A stretch of DNA of 64,000 nucleotides from assembly GCF_002934625.1 (NCBI RefSeq), contig NZ_PTJD01000001.1, forward strand, positions 310,001 to 374,000, in the 5' to 3' direction. The position numbers and the translations under genes are program-made. The DNA is from Kineococcus xinjiangensis (GTDB lineage: Bacteria > Actinomycetota > Actinomycetes > Actinomycetales > Kineococcaceae). A model generated the notes under the pieces. That model searched no databases. It saw only the letters and a list, made by a program, of their open reading frames with translations, and was not told where the DNA came from. The first letter of the stretch is position 1. The number at the start of each line of letters is the position of its first letter. Of this stretch, positions 7,334 to 15,344 are shown piece by piece.

Positions 7334-9967
7334 ATGACCGCGACCACCGACCGCCCCACGACCACGCCTGCGACTGCGACCGCCCTGCCCGCCCAACGCG
7401 GCCGTGCCCGCCGCCGCCTCGTCGTCGTCGGCAACGGCATGGCCGGCGCCCGGGCCGTGGAGGAGATCCTCGCCCGCGGCGGCGCCGAGCAGTTCTCCGT
7501 CACGATGTTCGGCGACGAGCCGTACGGCAACTACAACCGGATCGCGCTGTCCCACGTGCTGGCCGGGGAGGAGGAGGAGCACGGCATCTTCCTCAACGCC
7601 CTGCCCTGGTACGCCGACAACGGCATCGACCTGCGCGCCGGTGTGCGCGCGACGTTCGTCGACCGGCACGCCCGCCTCGTGCACGACGACACCGGGGCCC
7701 GGACCCCGTACGACGTGCTGGTGCTGGCCACCGGCAGCTCCCCGTTCTTCCCGGCCATGACGGGGCTGCGTCGCGAGGACGGCTCGCTGCTGCCGGGGGT
7801 GTTCGGGTTCCGCACCCTCGACGACACGCGGGCGATGCTCGCGGAGGCGGGGCTGCACTCGCGCGCGGTCGTCATCGGCGGGGGCCTGCTCGGGCTGGAG
7901 GCCGCCCACGGCCTGCAGAAGCACGGCCTGGACGTGGACCTCGTCCACTCCCCGAAGCACCTGATGAACCAGCAGCTGAACGCCGAGGCCGGTCGCGTCC
8001 TGCAGGGACGGATCGAGGCGCTCGGCATCGGGGTGCACACCGCCGCCCGCACCGTCGCCCTGACCGGGGAGGAGCGGGTGAGCGGCGTGCTGCTCGCGGA
8101 CGGGCGCGAACTGGCGGCGGACATGGTCGTCGTGACCGCGGGGATCCGCCCCAACGCGGAGCTCGCCGCCCGCTCCGGCCTCCTCGTCGAGCGCGCCGTC
8201 GTCGTCGACGACGCGATGCGCTGCACCGGGGACGACGGCGAGGACGCTGGCGAGGTGTACGCGGTCGGCGAGTGCGTGCAGCACCGCGGCGAGACGTACG
8301 GGCTGGTCGCACCGCTGTGGGAGCAGGCCTCCGTGCTGGCCGACCGCCTCACCGGCACCGACCCCGCCGCGGAGTACCACGGGTCCCGCACCGCGACGAA
8401 GCTGAAGGTGGCCGGCGTCGACGTGGCCGCGATGGGCCTCAGCGAGCCGGAGCGGGTGGACGACGAGTTCGTCGTGTTCTCCGAGCCGCGGCGCGGGATC
8501 TACTCCAGCGCGGTCGTCCGCGACGGCCGCCTCGTCGGCGCCACCCTCGTCGGCGACGTGCGCAAGGTGGCGTTCCTCCAGCAGGCGTTCGACCAGGGTC
8601 TGCCGCTGCCGGAGGAGCGGGTCCAGCTGCTGTTCGACATGGGCACCCCCTCGGAGGAGACGGGGGCCGCGGAGCTCGACGACTGCGCGCAGGTCTGCAA
8701 CTGCAACGGAGTCTCCAAGGCCGCGATCGTCGACGCCGTGCGGGGCGGCTGCAGCACCGTCGGCCAGGTCGTCGACGCCACCCGCGCGGGCAAGGGCTGC
8801 GGTTCCTGCAAGAGCCTCGTCGCGCAGATCACCGAGTGGGCCGCGGGCGGTGACCTCGCCGTCGACGAGTCGGCGAACTGGTACGTGCCGGCGATCCCGA
8901 TGGACAAGCAGCAGCTCACCGCCGCCATCCGCGAGCGGGACCTGCGCTCGGTCTCCGCGGTGTTCCGCGAACTCGCACCGGCCGGCGCGGAGGACGCGAA
9001 GTCGAAGATGGCGCTGACCTCGCTGCTGCGGGTGATCTGGCCCGGCGGGGTCGTGGAGGAGCGCGACGCGCGCTTCGTCAACGACCGCGTCCACGCCAAC
9101 ATCCAGCGCGACGGCACGTTCTCCGTCGTGCCGCAGATGAAGGGCGGGGTGACGACTCCCGAGCAGCTGCGGCGGATCGCCGACGTCGCGGACCGCTACG
9201 CCGTGGGGATGGTGAAGGTCACCGGGGGCCAGCGCATCGACCTCCTCGGGGTCCGCAAGGAGGACCTGCCGCGGATGTGGGCCGACCTGGGGATGCCCTC
9301 GGGCTACGCCTACGGCAAGAGCATGCGCACCGTGAAGACCTGCGTGGGGACCGACTTCTGCCGCTTCGGCCTCGGCGACTCCACGCAGCTCGGCATCGAC
9401 CTCGAGACCCGGTTCCAGGGCCTGGAGTGCCCCGCCAAGCTGAAGCTCGCCGTCGTCGGCTGCCCCCGCAACTGCGCCGAGGCGTACGTGAAGGACGTCG
9501 GCGTCGTGGCGGTCGGCGCCGGCCGCTGGGAGATCTACGTCGGCGGGGCCGCGGGGGCCTCCGTGCGCAAGGGCGACCTGCTCGCCACGGTGGACAGCCC
9601 CGAGGAGGTCATCGCCCTCTCGGGCCGGTTCATCCAGTTCTACCGGGAGTGGGCGGGCTGGCTGGAGCGCACCTACGACTTCGTCCCCCGCCTCGGGATC
9701 GAGCGGGTCCGCAAAGTCGTCGTGGAGGACTCCGACGGCCTCGCCGCCGGTCTCGACGCCCGGCTCCAGGAGGCCGTCGGCGCCTACGTCGACCCGTGGA
9801 GCGAGGGCCGCGAGCCGGTCGTGCCGGGGCAGTTCCGCCCGTCGCTGCCGCTGGTGGACCTCCCCCTGGTCCCCCGCCGGCCCGGCGGCGCACCCGGCGG
9901 CGTCCTCCCCGACGTGCACAGCAGCAGCGACGCCACCGCACAGGTGGCGGAGGAGGTGGCCCCGTGA
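7334..9967 (+). CDS. nirB: Assimilatory NAD(P)H nitrite reductase, large subunit
   Basis: Reduces nitrite to ammonium in the cytoplasm using FAD, Fe-S centres and siroheme. It has 877 residues. Order: FAD/NAD(P)-binding domain (VVVGNGMAGARAVEEI at residue 30, VIGGGLLGLEAAHGL near 180), a BFD-like [2Fe-2S] domain near 450-492 (CAQVCNCNG ... GCGSCKS), a ferredoxin-like half-domain (VPQMKGGVTTPEQL), and the siroheme/[4Fe-4S] motifs CVGTDFCRFGLGDS (near 670) and CPRNCAEAYVKD (near 710). All four cluster cysteines are present. GGAGGT precedes the ATG by about eight bases. The stop overlaps nirD. Confidence 0.97.
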   Translation: MTATTDRPTTTPATATALPAQRGRARRRLVVVGNGMAGARAVEEILARGGAEQFSVTMFGDEPYGNYNRIALSHVLAGEEEEHGIFLNALPWYADNGIDLRAGVRATFVDRHARLVHDDTGARTPYDVLVLATGSSPFFPAMTGLRREDGSLLPGVFGFRTLDDTRAMLAEAGLHSRAVVIGGGLLGLEAAHGLQKHGLDVDLVHSPKHLMNQQLNAEAGRVLQGRIEALGIGVHTAARTVALTGEERVSGVLLADGRELAADMVVVTAGIRPNAELAARSGLLVERAVVVDDAMRCTGDDGEDAGEVYAVGECVQHRGETYGLVAPLWEQASVLADRLTGTDPAAEYHGSRTATKLKVAGVDVAAMGLSEPERVDDEFVVFSEPRRGIYSSAVVRDGRLVGATLVGDVRKVAFLQQAFDQGLPLPEERVQLLFDMGTPSEETGAAELDDCAQVCNCNGVSKAAIVDAVRGGCSTVGQVVDATRAGKGCGSCKSLVAQITEWAAGGDLAVDESANWYVPAIPMDKQQLTAAIRERDLRSVSAVFRELAPAGAEDAKSKMALTSLLRVIWPGGVVEERDARFVNDRVHANIQRDGTFSVVPQMKGGVTTPEQLRRIADVADRYAVGMVKVTGGQRIDLLGVRKEDLPRMWADLGMPSGYAYGKSMRTVKTCVGTDFCRFGLGDSTQLGIDLETRFQGLECPAKLKLAVVGCPRNCAEAYVKDVGVVAVGAGRWEIYVGGAAGASVRKGDLLATVDSPEEVIALSGRFIQFYREWAGWLERTYDFVPRLGIERVRKVVVEDSDGLAAGLDARLQEAVGAYVDPWSEGREPVVPGQFRPSLPLVDLPLVPRRPGGAPGGVLPDVHSSSDATAQVAEEVAP

Positions 9968-10293
9968 CCACGACCCAGTCGCCCGCGCGCGAGGTGCGCG
10001 TGGGCCACCTCGACGAGGTCCCCGCCGGCGAGGGACGCGCCTACGTCGTCGACGGCGAGCAGGTCGCGGTGTTCCGGCACCGCAGCGGCCGGGTCAGCGC
10101 GGTGCAGGCGGTGTGCCCGCACTCCGGCGGCCCGCTGGCCGACGGCCAGATCGACGAGGACGTCGTCGTCTGCCCGCTGCACCTGTTCGCGTGGGACCTC
10201 GCCACCGGGGAGTCCCGCAACGGCCAGCCGCCGCTGCGGGTCCACCCCTGCCGCGTCGCCGGCGACGGCTCGGTCGTGGTCGGCGCGTGCTGA
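9964..10293 (+). CDS. nirD: Nitrite reductase small subunit, Rieske-like
   Basis: Partner of NirB, 109 residues, with a Rieske-type fold. Both halves of the cluster motif are present, CPHSGG and CPLHLFAWD, so this copy keeps C-x-H...C-x2-H ligands and may hold a [2Fe-2S] cluster, unlike some NirD proteins that have lost them. The GTG start overlaps the nirB stop by four bases (GTGA), which fixes the start and shows translational coupling. A strong hairpin follows, so the narK-nirB-nirD transcript probably ends here. Confidence 0.93.
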   Translation: MTTTQSPAREVRVGHLDEVPAGEGRAYVVDGEQVAVFRHRSGRVSAVQAVCPHSGGPLADGQIDEDVVVCPLHLFAWDLATGESRNGQPPLRVHPCRVAGDGSVVVGAC

Positions 10294-10301
10294 GCCGGGC
10301 G

Positions 10302-10327
10302 CCTCGCCAGGCGCGCGCCTGGCGAGG
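10302..10327 (+). terminator. Hairpin after nirD
   Basis: A perfect 26-base palindrome without a spacer (CCTCGCCAGGCGC and its complement) begins nine bases after the nirD stop. It can form a long hairpin without a T-tract. Confidence 0.65.
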
Positions 10328-10437
10328 AGGCCGCGGCGCTGGGCCGGACGGGAGCGCCCGCTGCTCCGATCGGACGCCTCCCGGGCAGGCAGGTGGCATC
10401 CTTGACGCATCCCCGTGCCGGTGACTGGAGGTCCCGC

Positions 10438-11715
10438 GTGCCCAGCACCCCCGAGTCTCCCCCCGCGGCCGCGGCCGACGACGACCTGTCGGCAGCCCCC
10501 TACCCGCTGCACCTCGACGTGCGCGGGCGCCGCGTCGTCGTCGTGGGCGGCGGGCCGGTCGCCCTGCGGCGGACAGAGGGGCTGCTGCGCGCCGGGGCGG
10601 ACGTCCTCCTCGTGGCGCCGCAGGTCTGCGAGGGACTGGGCGAGCACGCGCGCTCGGGGTCGCTGACGTGGCGGCAGGGCACCTGGCGCGCCGACGACCT
10701 CGACGGCGCCTGGCTGGTGCACACCGCCACGGGTGAGCGGGACGTGGACGCCGCCGTCGCCGCGGCCGCGGAGGAGCGGTGCCTGTGGTGCGTGCGCGCA
10801 GACGACGCCGCCGCCTCCGCCGCGTGGACCCCCTCGGTGGTGCGCCGCCACGACGTGACGGTGTCCGTGACCGCCGGGGGCGACCCGGGCCGCGCCCGGG
10901 CCCTGCGCGGCGCGCTGGCCCTGGCCCTCGACACCGGCGCCCTGCCCCTGCGCCGCACCCGCCGCGGCGCGGGGCGGGTCACGCTCGTCGGCGGCGGCCC
11001 CGGCGAGCAGGACCTGCTGACGCTGCGGGGACGCAGGGCGCTGGCCGAGGCGGACGTCGTCGTGGTGGACCGCCTCGCGCCCACCTCGGTGCTGGCCGAG
11101 CTGGACGAGGACGTGCAGGTCGTCGACGTCGGCAAGACCCCCGACCACCACCCCGTGCCCCAGCACGAGATCAACCGCATCCTCGTCGAGGCCGGCCGCG
11201 CGGGGCTGCGCGTGGTGCGGCTCAAGGGCGGCGACGGCTACGTGCTCGGTCGCGGCGGCGAGGAGGCCGCGGCCTGCCGCGAGGCGGGGGTGGAGGTGGA
11301 CGTGGTGCCCGGGGTCACGAGCGCCTTCGCCGTGCCCGCGGCGGCGGGGATCCCCGTCACCCACCGGGGGCTGTCCCGCTCCGTCACCGTCGTCTCGGGG
11401 CACGAGGACCTCGACCACGAGACGCTCGCGCGGCTGGAGGGCACCCTCGTGGTGCTGATGGGCGTCTCGACCCTGCCCGCGCTGGCCGCCGGGCTGCTGG
11501 CCCGCGGCAAGGACCCGGCCACGCCGGTCGCCGTGGTGGAGAGCGGCTGGACCCCGCGGCAGCGCACGACCCGCGCACCGCTGGCGCAGATCGCCGCCGT
11601 GGCCGCCGAGCGCGGCGTGCGGGCGCCCGCGGTGGTGGTCGTGGGGGCCGTGGCGGCGCTGGAGGGGCCGGTGCTCGCGGGCCCCGGCGCCGGGCCGGCC
11701 GGGGCGCAGCGGTGA
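10438..11715 (+). CDS. cysG: CysG-type siroheme synthase (precorrin-2 dehydrogenase-like domain fused to uroporphyrinogen-III methyltransferase)
   Basis: Makes precorrin-2 and oxidises it toward siroheme, the cofactor of NirB. It has 425 residues. The N-terminal Rossmann domain (VVVVGGGPVALRRTEGLLRAGADV) resembles the CysG/Met8 dehydrogenase; the C-terminal domain is a complete SUMT methyltransferase (RVTLVGGGPGEQDLLTLRG near 180, LKGGDGYVLGRGGEE, VVPGVTSAFAVPAAAGIPVTHRG). The GTG at 10438 is chosen because GGAGG lies about eight bases upstream; an in-frame GTG at 10393 has no such site. The stop overlaps the next gene. Iron insertion may be done by the CbiX-like protein two genes down. Confidence 0.9.
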   Translation: MPSTPESPPAAAADDDLSAAPYPLHLDVRGRRVVVVGGGPVALRRTEGLLRAGADVLLVAPQVCEGLGEHARSGSLTWRQGTWRADDLDGAWLVHTATGERDVDAAVAAAAEERCLWCVRADDAAASAAWTPSVVRRHDVTVSVTAGGDPGRARALRGALALALDTGALPLRRTRRGAGRVTLVGGGPGEQDLLTLRGRRALAEADVVVVDRLAPTSVLAELDEDVQVVDVGKTPDHHPVPQHEINRILVEAGRAGLRVVRLKGGDGYVLGRGGEEAAACREAGVEVDVVPGVTSAFAVPAAAGIPVTHRGLSRSVTVVSGHEDLDHETLARLEGTLVVLMGVSTLPALAAGLLARGKDPATPVAVVESGWTPRQRTTRAPLAQIAAVAAERGVRAPAVVVVGAVAALEGPVLAGPGAGPAGAQR

Positions 11716-12851
11716 GCGCGACCGCCACGGAGCCGGGCGTCGACGCGCGCCAGCTCCTCGGGGTCACGATCGGCGTCACCAGCGACCGCCGCTCCGACGA
11801 CCTCATCGCCACCTTCACCCGCCGCGGCGCGCAGGTGCTGCACGCCCCGACGATGCGCCTCGTGCCGCTGGCGGAGGACGAGCAGCTCCTCGCCGGCACG
11901 CACGACGTCATCGCCGACCCGCCGGACATCGTCCTCGTCACGACCGGCATCGGCCTGCGCGGCTGGGTGGAGGCGGCGGACTCCGCAGGCGTCGCACCGC
12001 AGCTGCTGGCGGCGCTCGGCCGGGCCCGCATCCTGGCCCGCGGCCCCAAGGCGCGCGGGGCGATCCGCGCCGCGGGCCTGAGCGAGGAGTGGTCGGCCGC
12101 CTCGGAGCAGACGGTGGAGGCGGTGCAGCACCTCCTCGCCCAGGGCGTCGCGGGCCGCTCCGTCGTCGTCCAGCTCCACGGCGCCGCCGACCCGGAGGAG
12201 GTCCTCGGCCCCCTGGCCGCGGCCGGCGCCCGGGTCCGCGGGGTGGCCGTGCACCGCTGGCTGCCTCCCGAGGACCCCGCGGCCGTGGCGCGCCTGGTGG
12301 ACGCCGTGGCCGGCCGCCGCCTCGACGCGGTGACGTTCACCAGCGCGCCCGGCGCCTCGGAACTGCTGCGCGTCGCCGCCGAGCTCGGCCGGGGCGAGGA
12401 GCTCGTGGCCGCACTGCGGGAGCGGGTCGTCGCCTGCGCCGTCGGCGACGTCACCGCCGAGCCGCTGCGGCGGGCCGGCGTCGAGCCGCTGGTGCCCGAC
12501 CGGTGGCGGCTGGGCGCCCTCAGCCGCACCCTCAGCGCCCACCTCGCCGCGCACCCCCTGCACCGGCTGCCGACGTCGGCGGGCACGCTCGTCGTCCGGG
12601 CGCAGCACGCGCTGCTCGACGGGGAGCTGCTGGAGCTCAGCCCGGGGCCGTTCACGGTGCTGCGCCGCCTGGCGGAGGCCGCCGGTGGGGTGGTGACGCG
12701 CGGGGACCTGCTGCCGCTGCTGCCCGGCGCCGGCGACCCCCACGCCGTGGAGGTGGTGGTCGGGCGGCTGCGCGCGGCCCTGCCCTCCCCCGCCCTGGTG
12801 CGCACCGTCGTCAAGCGCGGATACCGCCTCGACGTGGTGGACGCCCCGTGA
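11712..12851 (+). CDS. hemD: Uroporphyrinogen-III synthase fused to a winged-helix DNA-binding domain
   Basis: 379 residues. The first about 265 form a HemD domain (LLGVTIGVTSDRRSDDLIATF, DIVLVTTGIGLRGWVE, GARVRGVAVHRWLPPEDP, DAVTFTSAPGASELL), which would cyclise hydroxymethylbilane. The last about 95 (LDGELLELSPGPFTVLRRLAEA, VVTRGDLLPLL, VEVVVGRLRAAL, LVRTVVKRGYRLDVV) match the OmpR/PhoB winged-helix DNA-binding domain, with no receiver domain. Mycobacterial Rv0260c has this architecture next to nitrite genes. It may be enzyme, regulator or both. The GTG overlaps the preceding stop and the stop overlaps cbiX, so the three genes form one coupled operon. Confidence 0.9.
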   Translation: MSATATEPGVDARQLLGVTIGVTSDRRSDDLIATFTRRGAQVLHAPTMRLVPLAEDEQLLAGTHDVIADPPDIVLVTTGIGLRGWVEAADSAGVAPQLLAALGRARILARGPKARGAIRAAGLSEEWSAASEQTVEAVQHLLAQGVAGRSVVVQLHGAADPEEVLGPLAAAGARVRGVAVHRWLPPEDPAAVARLVDAVAGRRLDAVTFTSAPGASELLRVAAELGRGEELVAALRERVVACAVGDVTAEPLRRAGVEPLVPDRWRLGALSRTLSAHLAAHPLHRLPTSAGTLVVRAQHALLDGELLELSPGPFTVLRRLAEAAGGVVTRGDLLPLLPGAGDPHAVEVVVGRLRAALPSPALVRTVVKRGYRLDVVDAP

Positions 12852-13573
12852 GCGGTGGGCCCCCCGTCCTCGTCGCGGTCTCGCACGGCACCCGCTCCCC
12901 GGCCGGGCGGCGCTGCATCGCCGAGCTGCGGCTGGCGATCGGCGCCCTGCGGCCGCAGGTGCAGGTGCGGGCCGCCCACGTCGACGTCCAGCGCCCGGAG
13001 CTGGCCCCCGTGCTCGCCTCCCTCGCGGCGGCGGGCCGGCGCAGCGTGGCCGTGCCGCTGCTGCTGTCCACCGGCTTCCACGTCCGCCACGACGTCCGCG
13101 CCGCCGTGGAGGCGACCGAGGGCCTGGCGGTGGCCGCCGCGGCGCTGGGGCCCGACGACGCGCTGCTCGACGTCCTCGACGACCGGCTGGCGGAGAGCGG
13201 CGCCGGCCCGGACGACGCCGTCGTGCTGGCCGCGGCCGGTTCCTCCAGCGCCCGGGCCACCCGCGACGTGGAGGCGGTGGTGACGGCGCTGGCCGCCCGC
13301 CGCGGGGCCCCGGTCCTGGCGGGGTACCTCTCCATCGCGCAGCCGACGGTGCCCGAGGCGGTGCGCCTGGCGCGGGCGACGGGCCGCGAGGTGAGCATCG
13401 CGAGCTACCTGCTGGCCCCCGGGGTCTTCACCGAGCGGCTGGGGCAGGCGGGGGCGGACCGGGTCTGCGCCCCGCTCGGCGCCGACCCGCGCATCGCCGC
13501 GCTCGCCCTGGCCCGCTACGACGCGGCCCTGCAGCAGGCGGGCTGGAGCGGGGTGGGGGCGGCCGCGGGCTGA
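12848..13573 (+). CDS. CbiX-like sirohydrochlorin chelatase
   Basis: 241 residues in the class II chelatase fold, with two CbiX-like halves. The first half has VAVSHGTRSPAGRR, with the metal-binding His after the first strand, and VAVPLLLSTGFHVRHD with further histidines; the second half has VVLAAAGSSSARATRDVE and SYLLAPGVFTERL, where the equivalent first His is replaced by Ala. In this operon it would insert Fe2+ into sirohydrochlorin to make siroheme for NirB; cobalt insertion is the alternative in B12 pathways. Translation is coupled to hemD by a GTGA overlap. Confidence 0.85.
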   Translation: MSGGPPVLVAVSHGTRSPAGRRCIAELRLAIGALRPQVQVRAAHVDVQRPELAPVLASLAAAGRRSVAVPLLLSTGFHVRHDVRAAVEATEGLAVAAAALGPDDALLDVLDDRLAESGAGPDDAVVLAAAGSSSARATRDVEAVVTALAARRGAPVLAGYLSIAQPTVPEAVRLARATGREVSIASYLLAPGVFTERLGQAGADRVCAPLGADPRIAALALARYDAALQQAGWSGVGAAAG

Positions 13574-13603
13574 CGCCCCCACTCCCCGGGCACCCCCGCG
13601 CTG

Positions 13604-13630
13604 CTCAAGGGGCCTCGCCGGGGTGCCGAT
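13604..13630 (+). promoter_or_regulatory. Sigma-28 (FliA)-type promoter of the chemoreceptor gene
   Basis: CTCAAG (13604-13609), a 15-base spacer and GCCGAT (13625-13630) match the flagellar sigma-28 promoter pattern (TCAAG-like -35, GCCGATAA -10). It lies about 60 bases before the start of a methyl-accepting chemotaxis gene, the class normally read by this sigma factor. Confidence 0.65.
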
Positions 13631-13690
13631 GTGCCGAGAGACGTCGCTGGTCCGCGGAGACGTCCCTCCCCAGGCACTAGGAGCCAGGTC

Positions 13691-15289
13691 GTGAACCCCG
13701 TCATCCGCTTCGTGGTCAACCGCAGGGTCGGCACCCGCATCCTCATCGTCGTCGTCCTGCTGGCGACCGTGGCGGTGGCCGTCACGGGTGTGGCGCTGCG
13801 GGCGCTGACGTCGACCAACGCCACGGCGCACAGCGTCTACGACCAGAACCTCAAGGGCCTGTACGCCCGCGGCCACGTCCACCAGGAGCAGCTGAAGTCG
13901 CGCATGCTCATCGCGAACTACACGCTCTCCCAGGACCCGGAGACGCGGGCGGAGTTCCAGGAGAAGATGGCCGAGACGGACGCCGACCTCGACGCCGCCG
14001 CCGCGGAGTACGAGGCGCTGGGCATCGACACCCAGAAGGCCGACTGGGACGTCTTCAGCACGCAGATCGCCGAGTTCCGCCGGATCCGCGACGAGCAGCT
14101 GGTCCCGCTCGCCGACGCGGGGAACCTGGTGGAGTACCAGCACGTGCGCGACGAGGTCCTGCAGCCGGAGATCTCCGAGATGGCCGACGCCCTCGACCGC
14201 GTCGAGGAGTACGAGGTCGCCGAGGCCGCTGCGGGTCTCGCCGCCGCCGACGAGGTCTCCGCCAGCGCCCGCAGCACGAGCATCCTCGTCCTCGCCGGCG
14301 GGCTGCTCGTCGCCGTCGGCGCGGCGCTCTTCGTCTCCCGCACGATCGTCGGTGCCCTGCGGCGCGTCGCGCACGCCATCGACGGGATGGCCGAGGGCGA
14401 CCTGACCCGGCCGGTCGAGGTCGACAGCACCTGCGAGCTCGGCAGCATGGCGGAGTCGCTGCGCCGCGCCCAGGGCGCGATGTCCTCCGCGGTGCGCGAG
14501 ATCGCCTCCTCCGCCGACTCCCTGGCCGCCTCCTCCGGGCAGCTCACGAACGCCTCGGCGCAGATCGCCGCCTCCGCGGAGCAGGTCTCCGCACAGGCCG
14601 GGGAAGCGGCCTCCACCGCCGCCTACGTCTCCTCCAACGTGCAGACGGTCGCCGCGGGCAGCGGGGAGATGGGCAGCTCCATCGCCGAGATCGCGCACAA
14701 CTCCGCCGAGGCCGCCCGGGTCGCCGCCGAGGCGGTGCAGGTGGCGCAGGTCACCACGGACAGCATCACCCGCCTCGGGCAGTCCAGCGCCGAGATCGGC
14801 GACGTGGTCAAGGCCATCACCTCCATCGCGGAGCAGACCAACCTGCTCGCCCTCAACGCCACCATCGAGGCCGCCCGCGCCGGGGAGGCCGGCAAGGGCT
14901 TCGCCGTCGTCGCCGGCGAGGTCAAGGAACTCGCGCAGCAGACCGCGCGTGCCACCGAGGACATCTCCGCGCGCGTCGCGGCCATCCAGTCCGACACCAA
15001 CGGTGCCGTGGAGGCGATCAGCCGCATCAGCGGGACCATCGAGCGCATCAGCGCGATCCAGACGACGATCGCGGCCTCCGTCGAGGAGCAGACGGCCACG
15101 ACGAACGAGATGAACCGCAACGTGGCCGACGCCGCCGGCGGCTCCCAGGAGATCGCCCGCAGCATCGAGGGCGTGGCCGGGTCCGCGAAGGTCACCACGG
15201 AGAACGTGCTGCAGGCCCAGCAGGCCGCCCAGGAACTGGCGCGGATGTCGGGCACCCTGCAGGCCGTGGTCGCCCGCTTCCGCTGCTGA
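13691..15289 (+). CDS. Methyl-accepting chemotaxis protein
   Basis: Membrane chemoreceptor of 532 residues. Transmembrane segment 1 is about 15-35, followed by an extracytoplasmic four-helix-type sensor domain (about 36-190), transmembrane segment 2 ([18 protein letters not shown]), a HAMP linker ([19 protein letters not shown]) and a long cytoplasmic coiled coil whose hairpin tip contains [20 protein letters not shown], nearly invariant in MCPs. It has no NWETF-type CheR/CheB tether. The GTG is chosen because AGGAG lies about eight bases upstream. The ligand is unknown. No che or fla genes are adjacent, so it works with components elsewhere. Confidence 0.95.
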   Translation: MNPVIRFVVNRRVGTRILIVVVLLATVAVAVTGVALRALTSTNATAHSVYDQNLKGLYARGHVHQEQLKSRMLIANYTLSQDPETRAEFQEKMAETDADLDAAAAEYEALGIDTQKADWDVFSTQIAEFRRIRDEQLVPLADAGNLVEYQHVRDEVLQPEISEMADALDRVEEYEVAEAAAGLAAADEVSASARSTSILVLAGGLLVAVGAALFVSRTIVGALRRVAHAIDGMAEGDLTRPVEVDSTCELGSMAESLRRAQGAMSSAVREIASSADSLAASSGQLTNASAQIAASAEQVSAQAGEAASTAAYVSSNVQTVAAGSGEMGSSIAEIAHNSAEAARVAAEAVQVAQVTTDSITRLGQSSAEIGDVVKAITSIAEQTNLLALNATIEAARAGEAGKGFAVVAGEVKELAQQTARATEDISARVAAIQSDTNGAVEAISRISGTIERISAIQTTIAASVEEQTATTNEMNRNVADAAGGSQEIARSIEGVAGSAKVTTENVLQAQQAAQELARMSGTLQAVVARFRC

Positions 15290-15344
15290 CCCTCCGGCGT
15301 CGTCCCGCCGACGGCGCCGGGGGTGGACGGGCCGGGGTCCGGGT

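Noticed and set aside
7196-9919. A 907-codon minus-strand open frame opposite nirB
   Set aside because: Composition is low-complexity and it mirrors the nirB codons; nirB has all cofactor motifs.
15290-15344. Hairpin between the chemoreceptor and GGDEF-EAL genes
   Set aside because: A CCGGCG/CGCCGG pairing exists but needs a three-base bulge and has a short stem; it is too weak to list as a terminator.
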